NCBI GenBank assembly: GCA_023460615.1
Contig: JAEWPL010000087.1
Location: 1-14,608 of the forward strand
Source: Pseudomonadota bacterium
Lineage (GTDB): Bacteria; Pseudomonadota; Gammaproteobacteria; Enterobacterales; Succinivibrionaceae
Reading direction: 5' to 3'
DNA: 14,608 nucleotides
Below the pieces are notes generated by a model, which was not told the origin of the DNA, searched no databases, and saw nothing but the letters and a program-made list of their open reading frames with translations. A program made the translations under genes and the position numbers. The stretch's first letter is position 1, and each line of letters starts with the position of its first letter. This document shows positions 1-6,817 of this stretch, piece by piece.

Positions 1-1
1 C

Positions 2-595
2 GGTTATGATGTTAAGGATACCGGTGTTAACAACGCAGGTGCTAAGGCTGGTATGCAATTCATCTCTGACTTAATCACTAAGGGTTACATGGAGAAGGGT
101 GCTGACTACGGTGTTATGGAAGCTCAATTCACCAAGGGTAAAGCAGCATGTATCATCAATGGCCCATGGGGCTGGCCAAACTACGATCAAGCTAAAGTTG
201 ACTTCTCAGTTTACAAGTTACCTAAGTTAGGTGGTCAACCAGCTAAGGCTTTCGTTGGCGTAACAGCTATGGCTTTAAATGCAGCTTCTCCTAACAAGGA
301 ATTAGCAGTAGAGTTCTTAGAGAACTACTTATTAACAGCTGAAGGCTTAGATGCTGTTAACAATGATAAGGCTCTAGGTGTAGCAGCTCTAAATGAGTTC
401 CAGCAGAAGCTAGACAAGGATCCTCGTATCGCTGCAACTAAGGAAAATGCTCTAAATGGTGAGCCAATGCCTTCAGTTCCAGAGATGAGCAAGTTCTGGT
501 CATCATTTGAGACTGCATTAAAGAACGTAACTTCACAACGTCAAAGCGTTGAAGAAGCAGCAAATACTGCTGCAAAGCGTATCTTAGCTGATTAG
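2..595 (+). CDS. malE: MalE, maltose/maltodextrin-binding protein (5' end missing)
   Basis: Periplasmic substrate-binding protein of the maltose ABC importer. It binds maltose and maltodextrins and delivers them to MalF/MalG. The open frame runs in from the left edge without a start codon, so only the last 197 residues are present, roughly the C-terminal half of a family member of about 370 mature residues. Recognisable blocks, compared with E. coli MalE from memory, are GYDVKDTGVNNAGAKAG at the window edge, INGPWGWPN (the two tryptophans match the sugar-stacking region), FVGVTAMALNAASPNKELA, EFLENYLLT, DPRIAAT and a C-terminal helix. The first in-frame ATG, at 53, is an internal Met and not the start. 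The signal peptide and any upstream promoter or MalT site lie outside the window. A hairpin and then malF follow. The identity is very secure. Confidence 0.97.
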   Translation, partial: GYDVKDTGVNNAGAKAGMQFISDLITKGYMEKGADYGVMEAQFTKGKAACIINGPWGWPNYDQAKVDFSVYKLPKLGGQPAKAFVGVTAMALNAASPNKELAVEFLENYLLTAEGLDAVNNDKALGVAALNEFQQKLDKDPRIAATKENALNGEPMPSVPEMSKFWSSFETALKNVTSQRQSVEEAANTAAKRILAD

Positions 596-609
596 TTTTC
601 TTAATCAAA

Positions 610-636
610 AAACTGCCGGACTTGTTCCGGCAGTTT
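610..636 (+). terminator. Hairpin between malE and malF, probable partial terminator or mRNA stabiliser
   Basis: A perfect GC-rich stem, AACTGCCGGA (611-620) with TCCGGCAGTT (626-635), has a 5-nt loop and one further A-T pair at 610/636. The sequence after it is T-rich but broken (TCGTTTATTTAATTTT). It lies 15 bp after the malE stop and 35 bp before the malF start. Since malF has no other evident promoter, this is probably a leaky terminator or 3'-end stabiliser that keeps the binding protein in excess over the membrane subunits. Confidence 0.75.
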
Positions 637-670
637 CGTTTATTTAATTTTGGCAAATTAGGGATGTAAG

Positions 671-2338
671 ATGGAACTGTCTTCTGTACAAAATGCAAAA
701 CTTAGTCCAAAAGTTTTACTTAAGTGGGCTATAGTTGCTTTAATTGTGCTAGTCAATCTTTATGCCGATGTTATGATGTACATGAATGGTGATATTGCTT
801 ACCCAATATTAGATCTTGTACTAGTCGGTGTAGGTGTATATGTTTTTATGAATAAAAAAATGTATGCACAGCGCTACGCTTTCCCAAGCGTTGCAGGTAT
901 GACTGCATTTATCATTTTCCCACTGGTTTATACCTTGTGGATTTCTTTTACTAACTATTCAGGCGCTCACGTAATGACCGTTGATGCTGCCATGAATTAT
1001 CACCTTCAAAAGACTTATAAGTCAGAAGGTGGCGATTATGCTTATAAGGTATTCATTCAAGATAATGGTGAGCACGAGTTACTATTAACTCAAGGTGATA
1101 AATCCTTTAAGTTAGAGAAAGCTGTAAACTTAAATGATCCTAAGCTTTTAGCTTTATCTCAAGAAGGTAAGTTAATTGATGCAAACTTAGTTGCAACTAA
1201 CCCTTCTGAGGTAAAAGGCAAGCTTGTTCCTATGAAGCAACTTATGTCTTTAAAGAATGTTCTTAAGGCATATGTACTTCACTTACCTGATTCAAGCATT
1301 AAATTATCTATGAGTGGTCTTCGTCAATTCTCAGCTCAAAGCGAAAAATATAAGCGCTTAAAGCAAGGTGAGGTTGTTGACGGTTATGAAGTTGACTCAA
1401 AGTATGCTTTATGGGATAACGAGACTAAGCAATTATTCTTACCTAACATGGAAACCGGTTTCTATCAGTATGCAGATAACAAAGGTGTGTTACATGGTGA
1501 AGAATATGCTCCAGGCTTTAAGGTAAACATTGGCTTTAAGAACTACATTAAGTTCTTATCTAACGAAAGTATTCGTATGCCATTCTTGCAGATCTTCGTA
1601 TGGACAGTATGTTTCTCTGCAATTACTGTGTTTGGTACTTTAGCAATCGGCCTTGTTCTAGCTTGCTTAGTACAATGGGAGTTCTTACGCTTTAGAGGTG
1701 TATACCGCGTATTCTTAATTCTTCCATATGCTGTACCATCCTTTATTTCTATCTTGGTGTTCAAAGGTTTGTTCAACCAGAACTTCGGTGAATTAAATAT
1801 GTTCCTAAATACTATTATGGGACCTATTTATGGCGCCTTTGGTTTAGAGTGGTCTTCTATTGAATGGTTCACAAGCCCATGGCCAGCACGTGCAATGATC
1901 TTAATGGTTAACGCTTGGTTAGGTTATCCTTATATGATGATCTTATGTATGGGTCTTCTAAAGTCTATTCCTGATGACTTATACGAGGCAACTGCAATTG
2001 AAGGTGCAACTCCATGGATCAACTTACGCCATATTACCTTACCATTGTTAATTAAGCCTTTAGCTCCATTGTTAATTGCTTCCTTCGCATTTAACTTCAA
2101 TAACTTCGTGCTAATTCAGTTATTAACTGGTGGTGGTCCTGATATTATCGAGGCTACTCAAGCTCCAGCAGGTTACACAGATTTATTAGTAAGCTTTACC
2201 TATCGTATCGCATTCGAAGGCGGTAAGGGTAATGACTATGGTTTAGCAGCAGCTGTTGCAGCTATGATCTTCGTAATGGTTGGTTTATTAAGCTTAGTAC
2301 AGTTACGTTTAACTAAGAACAGCCAGATGCAAGGTTAG
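671..2338 (+). CDS. malF: MalF, maltose importer membrane subunit
   Basis: Inner-membrane permease subunit of the MalFGK2 importer, 555 residues against about 514 in E. coli. Hydrophobic segments lie near residues 15-37, 43-60 and 72-93. A large hydrophilic periplasmic P2 domain follows (about 95-305), and then the ABC-permease core (about 306-545). The cytoplasmic EAA loop that docks on MalK is at 439-458 (EATAIEG and, ten residues on, ITLPLL). The blocks VYRVFLILPYAVPSFIS, YPYMMILCMGLLKSIPDDL and FAFNFNNFVLIQLLT are nearly those of E. coli MalF. The start ATG has GGG 7 bases upstream. The extra length lies in the P2 domain and in a short stretch near residues 380-400. malG begins 11 bp after the stop. 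Identity is secure. Confidence 0.97.
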   Translation: MELSSVQNAKLSPKVLLKWAIVALIVLVNLYADVMMYMNGDIAYPILDLVLVGVGVYVFMNKKMYAQRYAFPSVAGMTAFIIFPLVYTLWISFTNYSGAHVMTVDAAMNYHLQKTYKSEGGDYAYKVFIQDNGEHELLLTQGDKSFKLEKAVNLNDPKLLALSQEGKLIDANLVATNPSEVKGKLVPMKQLMSLKNVLKAYVLHLPDSSIKLSMSGLRQFSAQSEKYKRLKQGEVVDGYEVDSKYALWDNETKQLFLPNMETGFYQYADNKGVLHGEEYAPGFKVNIGFKNYIKFLSNESIRMPFLQIFVWTVCFSAITVFGTLAIGLVLACLVQWEFLRFRGVYRVFLILPYAVPSFISILVFKGLFNQNFGELNMFLNTIMGPIYGAFGLEWSSIEWFTSPWPARAMILMVNAWLGYPYMMILCMGLLKSIPDDLYEATAIEGATPWINLRHITLPLLIKPLAPLLIASFAFNFNNFVLIQLLTGGGPDIIEATQAPAGYTDLLVSFTYRIAFEGGKGNDYGLAAAVAAMIFVMVGLLSLVQLRLTKNSQMQG

Positions 2339-2349
2339 GGGAGATAAAA

Positions 2350-3585
2350 ATGGCTATTGTACAACCAAAGAATTTAATTTTTAGAAAAGGTTTAGCTCAC
2401 GTATTTTTGTTAGCATTCCTATGTCTAATTATGTTCCCTTTGCTAATGATCGTTGCAATTTCATTTAGACAAGGTAACTTCTCTGTAGGTGATATTATTC
2501 CTCGTGCTTCAACTTCAACCCTAGATCATTGGCGTTTAGCTCTAGGTTTTGATGTTCGCAAGTTAATTCGTGTGTCAGGTGCAACCGTTGATATCATTCC
2601 TACCATGGATGGTAATACTAAGTTGTATGTTCACACCGATGAGGATGCATCATTTAGAAACTTTGTTACAGAGCCTTTTTCTACTAACGTTTTAGAAAAA
2701 GCAACTGAGGATGCTCCTGTTAGCATCATCGGTAATCCACAAAGCTCTGTTGATGAAAGCTCTTTATTAAACGATGCTAAAGCTGTTCACGATATTTGTG
2801 TAGCAACCGCTAATAAAGTTGCATTAACTGTAGGCGAAGGTGCTGAGCAATTGCGTTACTTTATTGATAAGAACGATGCAGAAGGCACATCCTATGGTGT
2901 TTACAAAGAGAACATTATTCCTCCTCCATTCCCAGTTTTACTATGGTTATGGAACTCAGTTAAGGTTGCATTTATTACTGCTTTCTTAATTATCTGTCTA
3001 TCAACAACTTCAGCTTACGCTTTTGCTCGTATGAAGTTTGCTGGTAAAACAGTAATTCTAAACGGAATGTTGATTTTCCAAATGTTCCCAGCTGTACTAG
3101 CCTTAGTTGCTATCTACGCTTTATTCGATAAGATTGGTGAGTACATCCCATGGCTTGGTTTAAATACCCATGGTGGTTTGATCCTATCTTACATGGGTGG
3201 TATTGCACTACACATTTGGACTATCAAGGGTTATTTTGAAACTATCGACTCTTCACTAGAAGAAGCTGCTGCAATTGATGGTGCAACTCCATGGCAAGCA
3301 TTCAGATTGATTCTATTACCTCTATCAGTACCTATTCTTGCTGTGGTATTTATTCTTGCCTTCATTGGTACTATTACTGAAGTTCCTGTAGCATCAGTTT
3401 TACTACTAGATATGAATGAGTTAACCCTAGCTGTAGGTTCACAACAGTACCTATACCCACAGAACTATCTATGGGGTGATTTCGCAGCTGCAGCTGTACT
3501 ATCAGGTTTACCTATTACCATTGTGTTCTTATTAGCACAACGTTGGTTAGTAGGCGGCTTAACCGCTGGTGGTGTCAAGGGTTAG
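2350..3585 (+). CDS. malG: MalG, maltose importer membrane subunit with enlarged periplasmic loop
   Basis: Second inner-membrane subunit of the maltose importer. The N-terminus (MAIVQPK, a hydrophobic segment near 17-37, ISFRQGNFSVG, HWRLALGF) and everything from PPPFPVLLWLWNSVKVA (191-207) onward match E. coli MalG closely. This includes the EAA loop (EEAAAIDGATPWQ, 304-316, then ILLP) and the ending GGLTAGGVKG, the tail known to reach into the binding protein in the E. coli complex. Length is 411 residues against 296, because residues about 68-190, in periplasmic loop P1, replace a stretch of only about ten residues. The insert is hydrophilic and I do not recognise its fold. The frame is open throughout and codon use matches the flanks. 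AGGGGAG, overlapping the malF stop, is the ribosome-binding site. Confidence 0.96.
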   Translation: MAIVQPKNLIFRKGLAHVFLLAFLCLIMFPLLMIVAISFRQGNFSVGDIIPRASTSTLDHWRLALGFDVRKLIRVSGATVDIIPTMDGNTKLYVHTDEDASFRNFVTEPFSTNVLEKATEDAPVSIIGNPQSSVDESSLLNDAKAVHDICVATANKVALTVGEGAEQLRYFIDKNDAEGTSYGVYKENIIPPPFPVLLWLWNSVKVAFITAFLIICLSTTSAYAFARMKFAGKTVILNGMLIFQMFPAVLALVAIYALFDKIGEYIPWLGLNTHGGLILSYMGGIALHIWTIKGYFETIDSSLEEAAAIDGATPWQAFRLILLPLSVPILAVVFILAFIGTITEVPVASVLLLDMNELTLAVGSQQYLYPQNYLWGDFAAAAVLSGLPITIVFLLAQRWLVGGLTAGGVKG

Positions 3586-3589
3586 TTTG

Positions 3590-3611
3590 ACTATATAAGT
3601 TTAAATATAGT
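3590..3611 (+). repeat. AT-rich hairpin between malG and malK
   Basis: ACTATAT (3590-3596) and ATATAGT (3605-3611) form a perfect 7-bp inverted repeat with an 8-nt loop. TTT and then GTTAAAGAATTTTTTAAG follow. It is weak as a terminator because every pair but one is A-T. It sits in the 59-bp gap before malK and may modulate malK expression. I see no convincing promoter here. Confidence 0.35.
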
Positions 3612-3644
3612 TTTGTTAAAGAATTTTTTAAGAGTGTAAAAAAA

Positions 3645-4796
3645 ATGGCAGACGTTTTATTATCAAAAGTTAGAAAGAACTACAATCCAGCTATTCTTAA
3701 GGATACCTTACGTAACATTAACTTGGACATTAAAGATGGTGACTTCATCGTTTTCGTAGGTCCATCAGGTTGTGGTAAGTCAACTCTACTACGTATGATT
3801 GCAGGTTTAGAGGACATCACCGATGGTGATCTAATGATCAACGGTACTCGTGTTAACGATGTACCTCCATCAAAGAGAAACATTGGTATGGTGTTCCAGT
3901 CCTACGCTTTGTATCCTCACATGACAGTGTTCGATAACATGGCTTTTGGTTTGAAGTTACAACATGTTGATAAGAAGGTTATCTTAGAGCGCGTAGTTAA
4001 GGCTGCAGATATCTTAGGTCTTGAGGCTTTCTTAGAGCGTAAGCCAAAGGCTCTATCTGGTGGTCAAAGACAGCGTGTTGCTATCGGTCGTTGTATCGTT
4101 CAACACCCATCTGTATTCTTATTTGATGAGCCTTTATCAAACCTTGATGCTGCTTTACGTGTAAAGATGCGTCTTGAGATCGCTAAGTTACACAAAGAAT
4201 TAAATGCAACCATTATTTATGTTACCCACGATCAAGTAGAAGCTATGACCTTAGCTGACAAGATCTGCGTGTTAAGTCCTTTAAAGACCAATGCAGAATC
4301 TAACTTAGAGCAGTTTGGCGCTCCACTTGAGTTATATAACCACCCAGTAAACCTATTCGTAGCAGGCTTCATTGGCTCACCTAAGATGAACTTCTTAAAG
4401 GGTGAGTTAACTAAAGTTGAAGATGATTACTGCGAAGTTAAGTTAATCACTGGTGAGCGCATTAAGGCATGCGTCAATGCAACCCGTGGCTCAGTTGGTG
4501 ATAAGGTTATCTTAGGTGTAAGACCTGAGCACATCGTTAAGGCTGATTCACCTGTAGCAGATGGTGGTCGTGTAACAGGTAAGGTTGAAGTTACTGAGAA
4601 CCTAGGTGCTGAATTCTTTGTATACATGGAATCAGGCGCTTCAGAGGTTGGTAGTGACTTCACAGTTAAATCAGATTCAGAGCTAGATATCAATTCTGGT
4701 GATGAATTTACTGTAGGAATTCCATCTTCAGCATGCTATTTGTTTGATGAAAATGGTATCGCGTTCCCTCGTACTCAAGTGTACAAGAGAAGCTGA
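3645..4796 (+). CDS. malK: MalK, maltose importer ATPase
   Basis: Cytoplasmic ATP-binding subunit that powers MalFG, 383 residues (E. coli 371). Nucleotide-binding domain: Walker A GPSGCGKST at 39-47, Q-loop Gln85 within VFQSYALYPH, signature LSGGQ at 137-141, Walker B VFLFDE ending at Glu162, D-loop SNLDA and switch His195 (THDQ). After ADKICVL a stretch near 211-226 (SPLKTNAESNLEQFGA) is a few residues longer than the usual turn. The MalK-type regulatory domain follows, with ELYNHPVNLFVAGFIGSPKMNFL and GVRPEHI, the OB-fold region that contacts regulators in E. coli. The ribosome-binding site is weak (AAGAG about 11 bases upstream of the ATG). It is the last gene of the mal cluster and is followed by a strong terminator. 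The regulator MalT is not in the window. Confidence 0.96.
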   Translation: MADVLLSKVRKNYNPAILKDTLRNINLDIKDGDFIVFVGPSGCGKSTLLRMIAGLEDITDGDLMINGTRVNDVPPSKRNIGMVFQSYALYPHMTVFDNMAFGLKLQHVDKKVILERVVKAADILGLEAFLERKPKALSGGQRQRVAIGRCIVQHPSVFLFDEPLSNLDAALRVKMRLEIAKLHKELNATIIYVTHDQVEAMTLADKICVLSPLKTNAESNLEQFGAPLELYNHPVNLFVAGFIGSPKMNFLKGELTKVEDDYCEVKLITGERIKACVNATRGSVGDKVILGVRPEHIVKADSPVADGGRVTGKVEVTENLGAEFFVYMESGASEVGSDFTVKSDSELDINSGDEFTVGIPSSACYLFDENGIAFPRTQVYKRS

Positions 4797-4827
4797 TGAC
4801 AGCAGTCTAACTGTCTATTTGCCAATT

Positions 4828-4850
4828 AAGGGAGCCTTTTGGCTCCCTTT
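4828..4850 (+). terminator. Rho-independent terminator of the mal operon
   Basis: AAGGGAGCC (4828-4836) pairs perfectly with GGCTCCCTT (4841-4849) around a TTTT loop. TATT follows. The 9-bp stem is GC-rich, but the T tract is short. It begins 32 bp after the malK stop. Confidence 0.85.
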
Positions 4851-4876
4851 ATTCGGATGAAAAGAAAATCAACAAA

Positions 4877-4903
4877 AAAGGCAAGACCAAAGGTCTTGGC
4901 TTT
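4877..4903 (-). terminator. Terminator of the leftward small-protein gene, possibly bidirectional
   Basis: CAAGACC (4882-4888) and GGTCTTG (4892-4898) form a 7-bp stem with a 3-nt AAA loop. After one G-G mismatch a further G-C and three A-T pairs extend it. Read on the minus strand, the stem is followed by TTTTTTGTTGATTTTC, a good U tract, so it ends the gene at 4922-5128. On the plus strand TTTCTTTATA follows, so it could also back up the malK terminator. Confidence 0.75.
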
Positions 4904-4921
4904 CTTTATAAAAGCAGATTA

Positions 4922-5128
4922 TTATGCAGTGGTATCGATAATGGTACCTTTGTTAGCATCAATAGCTGTTGGAGCTTTTGGTGCAGGTGCATTTGCTTTT
5001 ACTGATTGAGCTGTTTGAGCAGCGCCTTCAAGTACAGATAATGCCATGCGACCTTGAGATTCATTAGCTCTCTTGGTCATAACAAGACCTAAAGACTCCA
5101 TACCGAAGTTAGAATTTACTGAACTCAT
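4922..5128 (-). CDS. Small protein, 68 residues, resembling YjfB-type putative motility proteins
   Basis: The start is taken at the ATG at 5128 (MSSVNSNFGMESLG), because AGGAG lies 7 bases upstream (5136-5140). A start five codons earlier would put that Shine-Dalgarno inside the gene. The protein has an amphipathic, Met/Gln/Ala-rich N-terminal part (residues 1-45, with MALSVLEGAAQTAQS), an Ala/Pro-rich linker (NAPAPKAPTA) and a short tail GTIIDTTA. It has no signal peptide, no membrane segment and no cysteine. The pattern of a short helix ending in a LLEG-like motif, then a Pro/Ala linker and a G-x-x-ID-type end, recalls the YjfB putative motility family as I remember it. That is a resemblance in pattern, not a proven match. 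It lies 53 bp downstream of the HAD gene, probably on the same transcript, and has its own terminator. Confidence 0.7.
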   Translation of the reverse strand: MSSVNSNFGMESLGLVMTKRANESQGRMALSVLEGAAQTAQSVKANAPAPKAPTAIDANKGTIIDTTA

Positions 5129-5135
5129 CAAAATT

Positions 5136-5140
5136 CTCCT
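5136..5140 (-). promoter_or_regulatory. Ribosome-binding site that fixes the start of the 68-residue protein
   Basis: On the minus strand this reads AGGAG, 7 bases before the ATG at 5128. It argues against the longer in-frame start at 5143. Confidence 0.8.
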
Positions 5141-5181
5141 CAAAGTTACTCAATTTATTATCGGCAATTTAAAAGGCTAAC

Positions 5182-5799
5182 TTAAATCTTGATATTCAAA
5201 ATTTTAGCAATTTGCTCAAGGTTCTTGTCTGTTCCTGTGAATTGAACAGCATTGATACCTCTGCTTAAAGCTGTTTCAACGTTTTGAATATTATCGTCCA
5301 TAAAGAAAGTTTCTTCAGGAACTAAATTGTACCTTTCAATTAAAGTTAAATAGATGCCTTTTTCAGGTTTGATCATTTGCTCTTCACCTGAAACTACAAT
5401 GCCTTCAAACTTTTGTAGGAACTTGTATTTGTTAAAGGTGCCAGGGAAGGTTTCAGCAGACCAATTAGTAAGTCCATAAACTTTGAATTTTTGAGCATTC
5501 ATTACAGCATCTAAAACTCTCATACCTGACTCAATAGGACCTTTTAGCATGGTCTCCCAGCCTTTGCGATAAAGCAAGATAGGCTCTTTGTACTCAGGAT
5601 ATTGTTCAGCTAGCTCTTTCATGCATTCTTCAAAGCTGCGACCTTTATCCATTTGAGCATTCCAGGTTGAGGTTGCGATGTTTTGTAAAAAGTACTCCAT
5701 TTTTTGATCGTCATTGAAGATACTCTTGTAGAAGTATCTTGGATTCCAATCTAATAAAACACCACCAAAATCAAAAACAACATTCTTAATGGTATCCAC
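5182..5799 (-). CDS. HAD-superfamily hydrolase, probable sugar-phosphatase-like enzyme
   Basis: Cytoplasmic HAD subfamily IA hydrolase of 205 residues, a normal length. Motif I is VVFDFGGVLLDW with the nucleophile Asp10. The usual second Asp two residues on is Gly12, as in E. coli YihX (DLGNV) and related proteins. Motif II is GLTNWS (Thr111), motif III is Lys144 (MIKPEKGIY) and motif IV is the metal-binding FMDDN (Asp168, Asp169). A helical cap lies between motifs I and II (about 18-95). The start is GTG, with AAAGGAG ending 5 bases upstream, and no in-frame ATG fits better. Overall layout recalls YihX-type glucose-1-phosphate phosphatases, but the substrate cannot be read from sequence. It is transcribed away from the binding-protein gene at 6065. 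Its promoter lies somewhere in the AT-rich 5800-6064 spacer. Confidence 0.88.
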   Translation of the reverse strand: MDTIKNVVFDFGGVLLDWNPRYFYKSIFNDDQKMEYFLQNIATSTWNAQMDKGRSFEECMKELAEQYPEYKEPILLYRKGWETMLKGPIESGMRVLDAVMNAQKFKVYGLTNWSAETFPGTFNKYKFLQKFEGIVVSGEEQMIKPEKGIYLTLIERYNLVPEETFFMDDNIQNVETALSRGINAVQFTGTDKNLEQIAKILNIKI

Positions 5800-5905
5800 T
5801 TCAACTCCTTTGTTTAAAGTGAGGTTTATTTAAATCGTTAGTAAAAATTCTAACAAATTTTTTTTAAGCTTTTTAGTTTAACGAATAAAAAAATCTATGT
5901 AACTT

Positions 5906-5927
5906 TTTAGTGAATTTAAGCACTAAA
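5906..5927. repeat. Inverted repeat in the divergent spacer, possible operator
   Basis: TTTAGTG (5906-5912) and CACTAAA (5921-5927) are a perfect 7-bp inverted repeat with an 8-nt spacer. It is near the middle of the very AT-rich 265-bp gap between the leftward HAD gene and the rightward binding-protein gene. It could be a regulator site for one or both genes. No protein can be named. Confidence 0.3.
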
Positions 5928-6015
5928 TTAGTATTTTTAAGATTAAGAAATCTTTCCTAGACCTAATTTTTTAAGATCAACTTAAAAACAACTAATAACA
6001 AAGGCTTAGATTTGA

Positions 6016-6021
6016 TAGAAT
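6016..6021 (+). promoter_or_regulatory. Candidate -10 box for the binding-protein gene
   Basis: TAGAAT matches the -10 consensus at five of six bases and lies 44 bp before the ATG at 6065. No good -35 box lies 16-18 bp upstream, so the call is weak. Confidence 0.3.
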
Positions 6022-6064
6022 ATCGTCAATTATTGATTAGAAAAAAAATACTTTGGGGGTCTTT

Positions 6065-6799
6065 ATGAAGAAATCATTGTTGACAGCATTATTAGTAGCT
6101 TGCTCAATGTATTCTCAAACTCAGGCTGAAACCTTAAAATTCGGTACTGAGGCAACCTTTGCACCTTTTGAATTTACTGATAATAAGTCTGAAGTAATTG
6201 GTTATGATGCTGATATTATTAGAGCAATCGGTGAGGTTGAAGGTTTTGAAGTTCAAATCGTAAATCAACCATTTGATGCTTTAATTCCAGGTGTATTAAC
6301 TAAGCAATTAGACGGTGCTATCGCAGCTATTACCATTACAGAGGAGAGAGCAAAACAAGTAGCTTTCTCTGATCCTTACTACAAAGCTGGTATCAATGCT
6401 GTTATTCGTCGTGAAGATGGTTCGAAATACCTAACCTTAGAGTCACTAAAAGATAAGCGTCTATGTGCTCAGATTGGTACTACAGGTGCTAATGTAGCTA
6501 AACACTTTTCTAAAAATGTAGGTGAGTACAACACTGTTCCTGATGCTTTCATGGAATTAAAGACCAAAGGCTGTGAAGCTGTATTTAATGACAGACCAGT
6601 AAACCTATATTTCTTAATTACCAAAAAGGATGATTCTTTTGTTGAAGTTCCTGAGCTATACAACGGTGAGGAATACGGCATTGTAGTTTCAAAGAAGAAT
6701 CCTGAACTTGTAAAGAAATTAAATTCAGGTCTTAAGAAGATCCGTGAAAATGGCACTTTTGCTAAGATCCACAAGAAGTGGTTCAACACTGAAGAATAA
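6065..6799 (+). CDS. glnH: Periplasmic polar amino-acid-binding protein, GlnH-like
   Basis: Family 3 solute-binding protein of 244 residues that captures a polar amino acid in the periplasm. The start is the ATG at 6065. It has GGGGG (6055-6059) 5 bases upstream and begins a typical signal peptide (MKKSLLTALLVACSMYSQTQA, cut after Ala21). An earlier in-frame TTG at 6053 would overlap that Shine-Dalgarno. Mature-protein motifs include FGTEATFAPFEF, GYDADIIRAI, ITITEERAKQVAFSDPYY (Arg95 in the ligand-carboxylate position), GTTGAN, NDRPVNLYF (Asp176 in the position of the GlnH ligand Asp) and the ending IRENGTFAKIHKKWFNTEE. These are closer to E. coli GlnH than to ArtJ/HisJ as I remember them, so glutamine is a reasonable but unproven ligand. 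Cys134 and Cys170 could form a disulphide. Permease and ATPase genes follow after a structured spacer. Confidence 0.9.
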   Translation: MKKSLLTALLVACSMYSQTQAETLKFGTEATFAPFEFTDNKSEVIGYDADIIRAIGEVEGFEVQIVNQPFDALIPGVLTKQLDGAIAAITITEERAKQVAFSDPYYKAGINAVIRREDGSKYLTLESLKDKRLCAQIGTTGANVAKHFSKNVGEYNTVPDAFMELKTKGCEAVFNDRPVNLYFLITKKDDSFVEVPELYNGEEYGIVVSKKNPELVKKLNSGLKKIRENGTFAKIHKKWFNTEE

Positions 6800-6817
6800 T
6801 TTTTAATCTTAAAAAGT

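Noticed and set aside
438..698. Minus-strand open frame of 86 codons over the malE end and malF start
   Set aside because: It crosses the malE-malF hairpin, has no ribosome-binding site, and lies opposite well-recognised genes.
2551..2919. MalG insert read as an intein, inserted gene or assembly error
   Set aside because: No intein splice motifs (Cys/Ser at the start, HN at the end) are present, the frame stays open and base composition matches the flanks. A natural loop expansion is simpler.
3586..3644. Separate malK promoter in the malG-malK gap
   Set aside because: The gap is only 59 bp and very AT-rich. I found no TTGACA/TATAAT-like pair at proper spacing.
4427..4693. Minus-strand open frame opposite malK
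   Set aside because: It is antisense to a conserved malK domain, has a Ser/Thr-rich low-information product and no start signals.
6053..6064. Upstream TTG start for the amino-acid-binding protein
   Set aside because: It would overlap the GGGGG ribosome-binding site and put four residues before a standard MKKS signal peptide. The ATG at 6065 is better.
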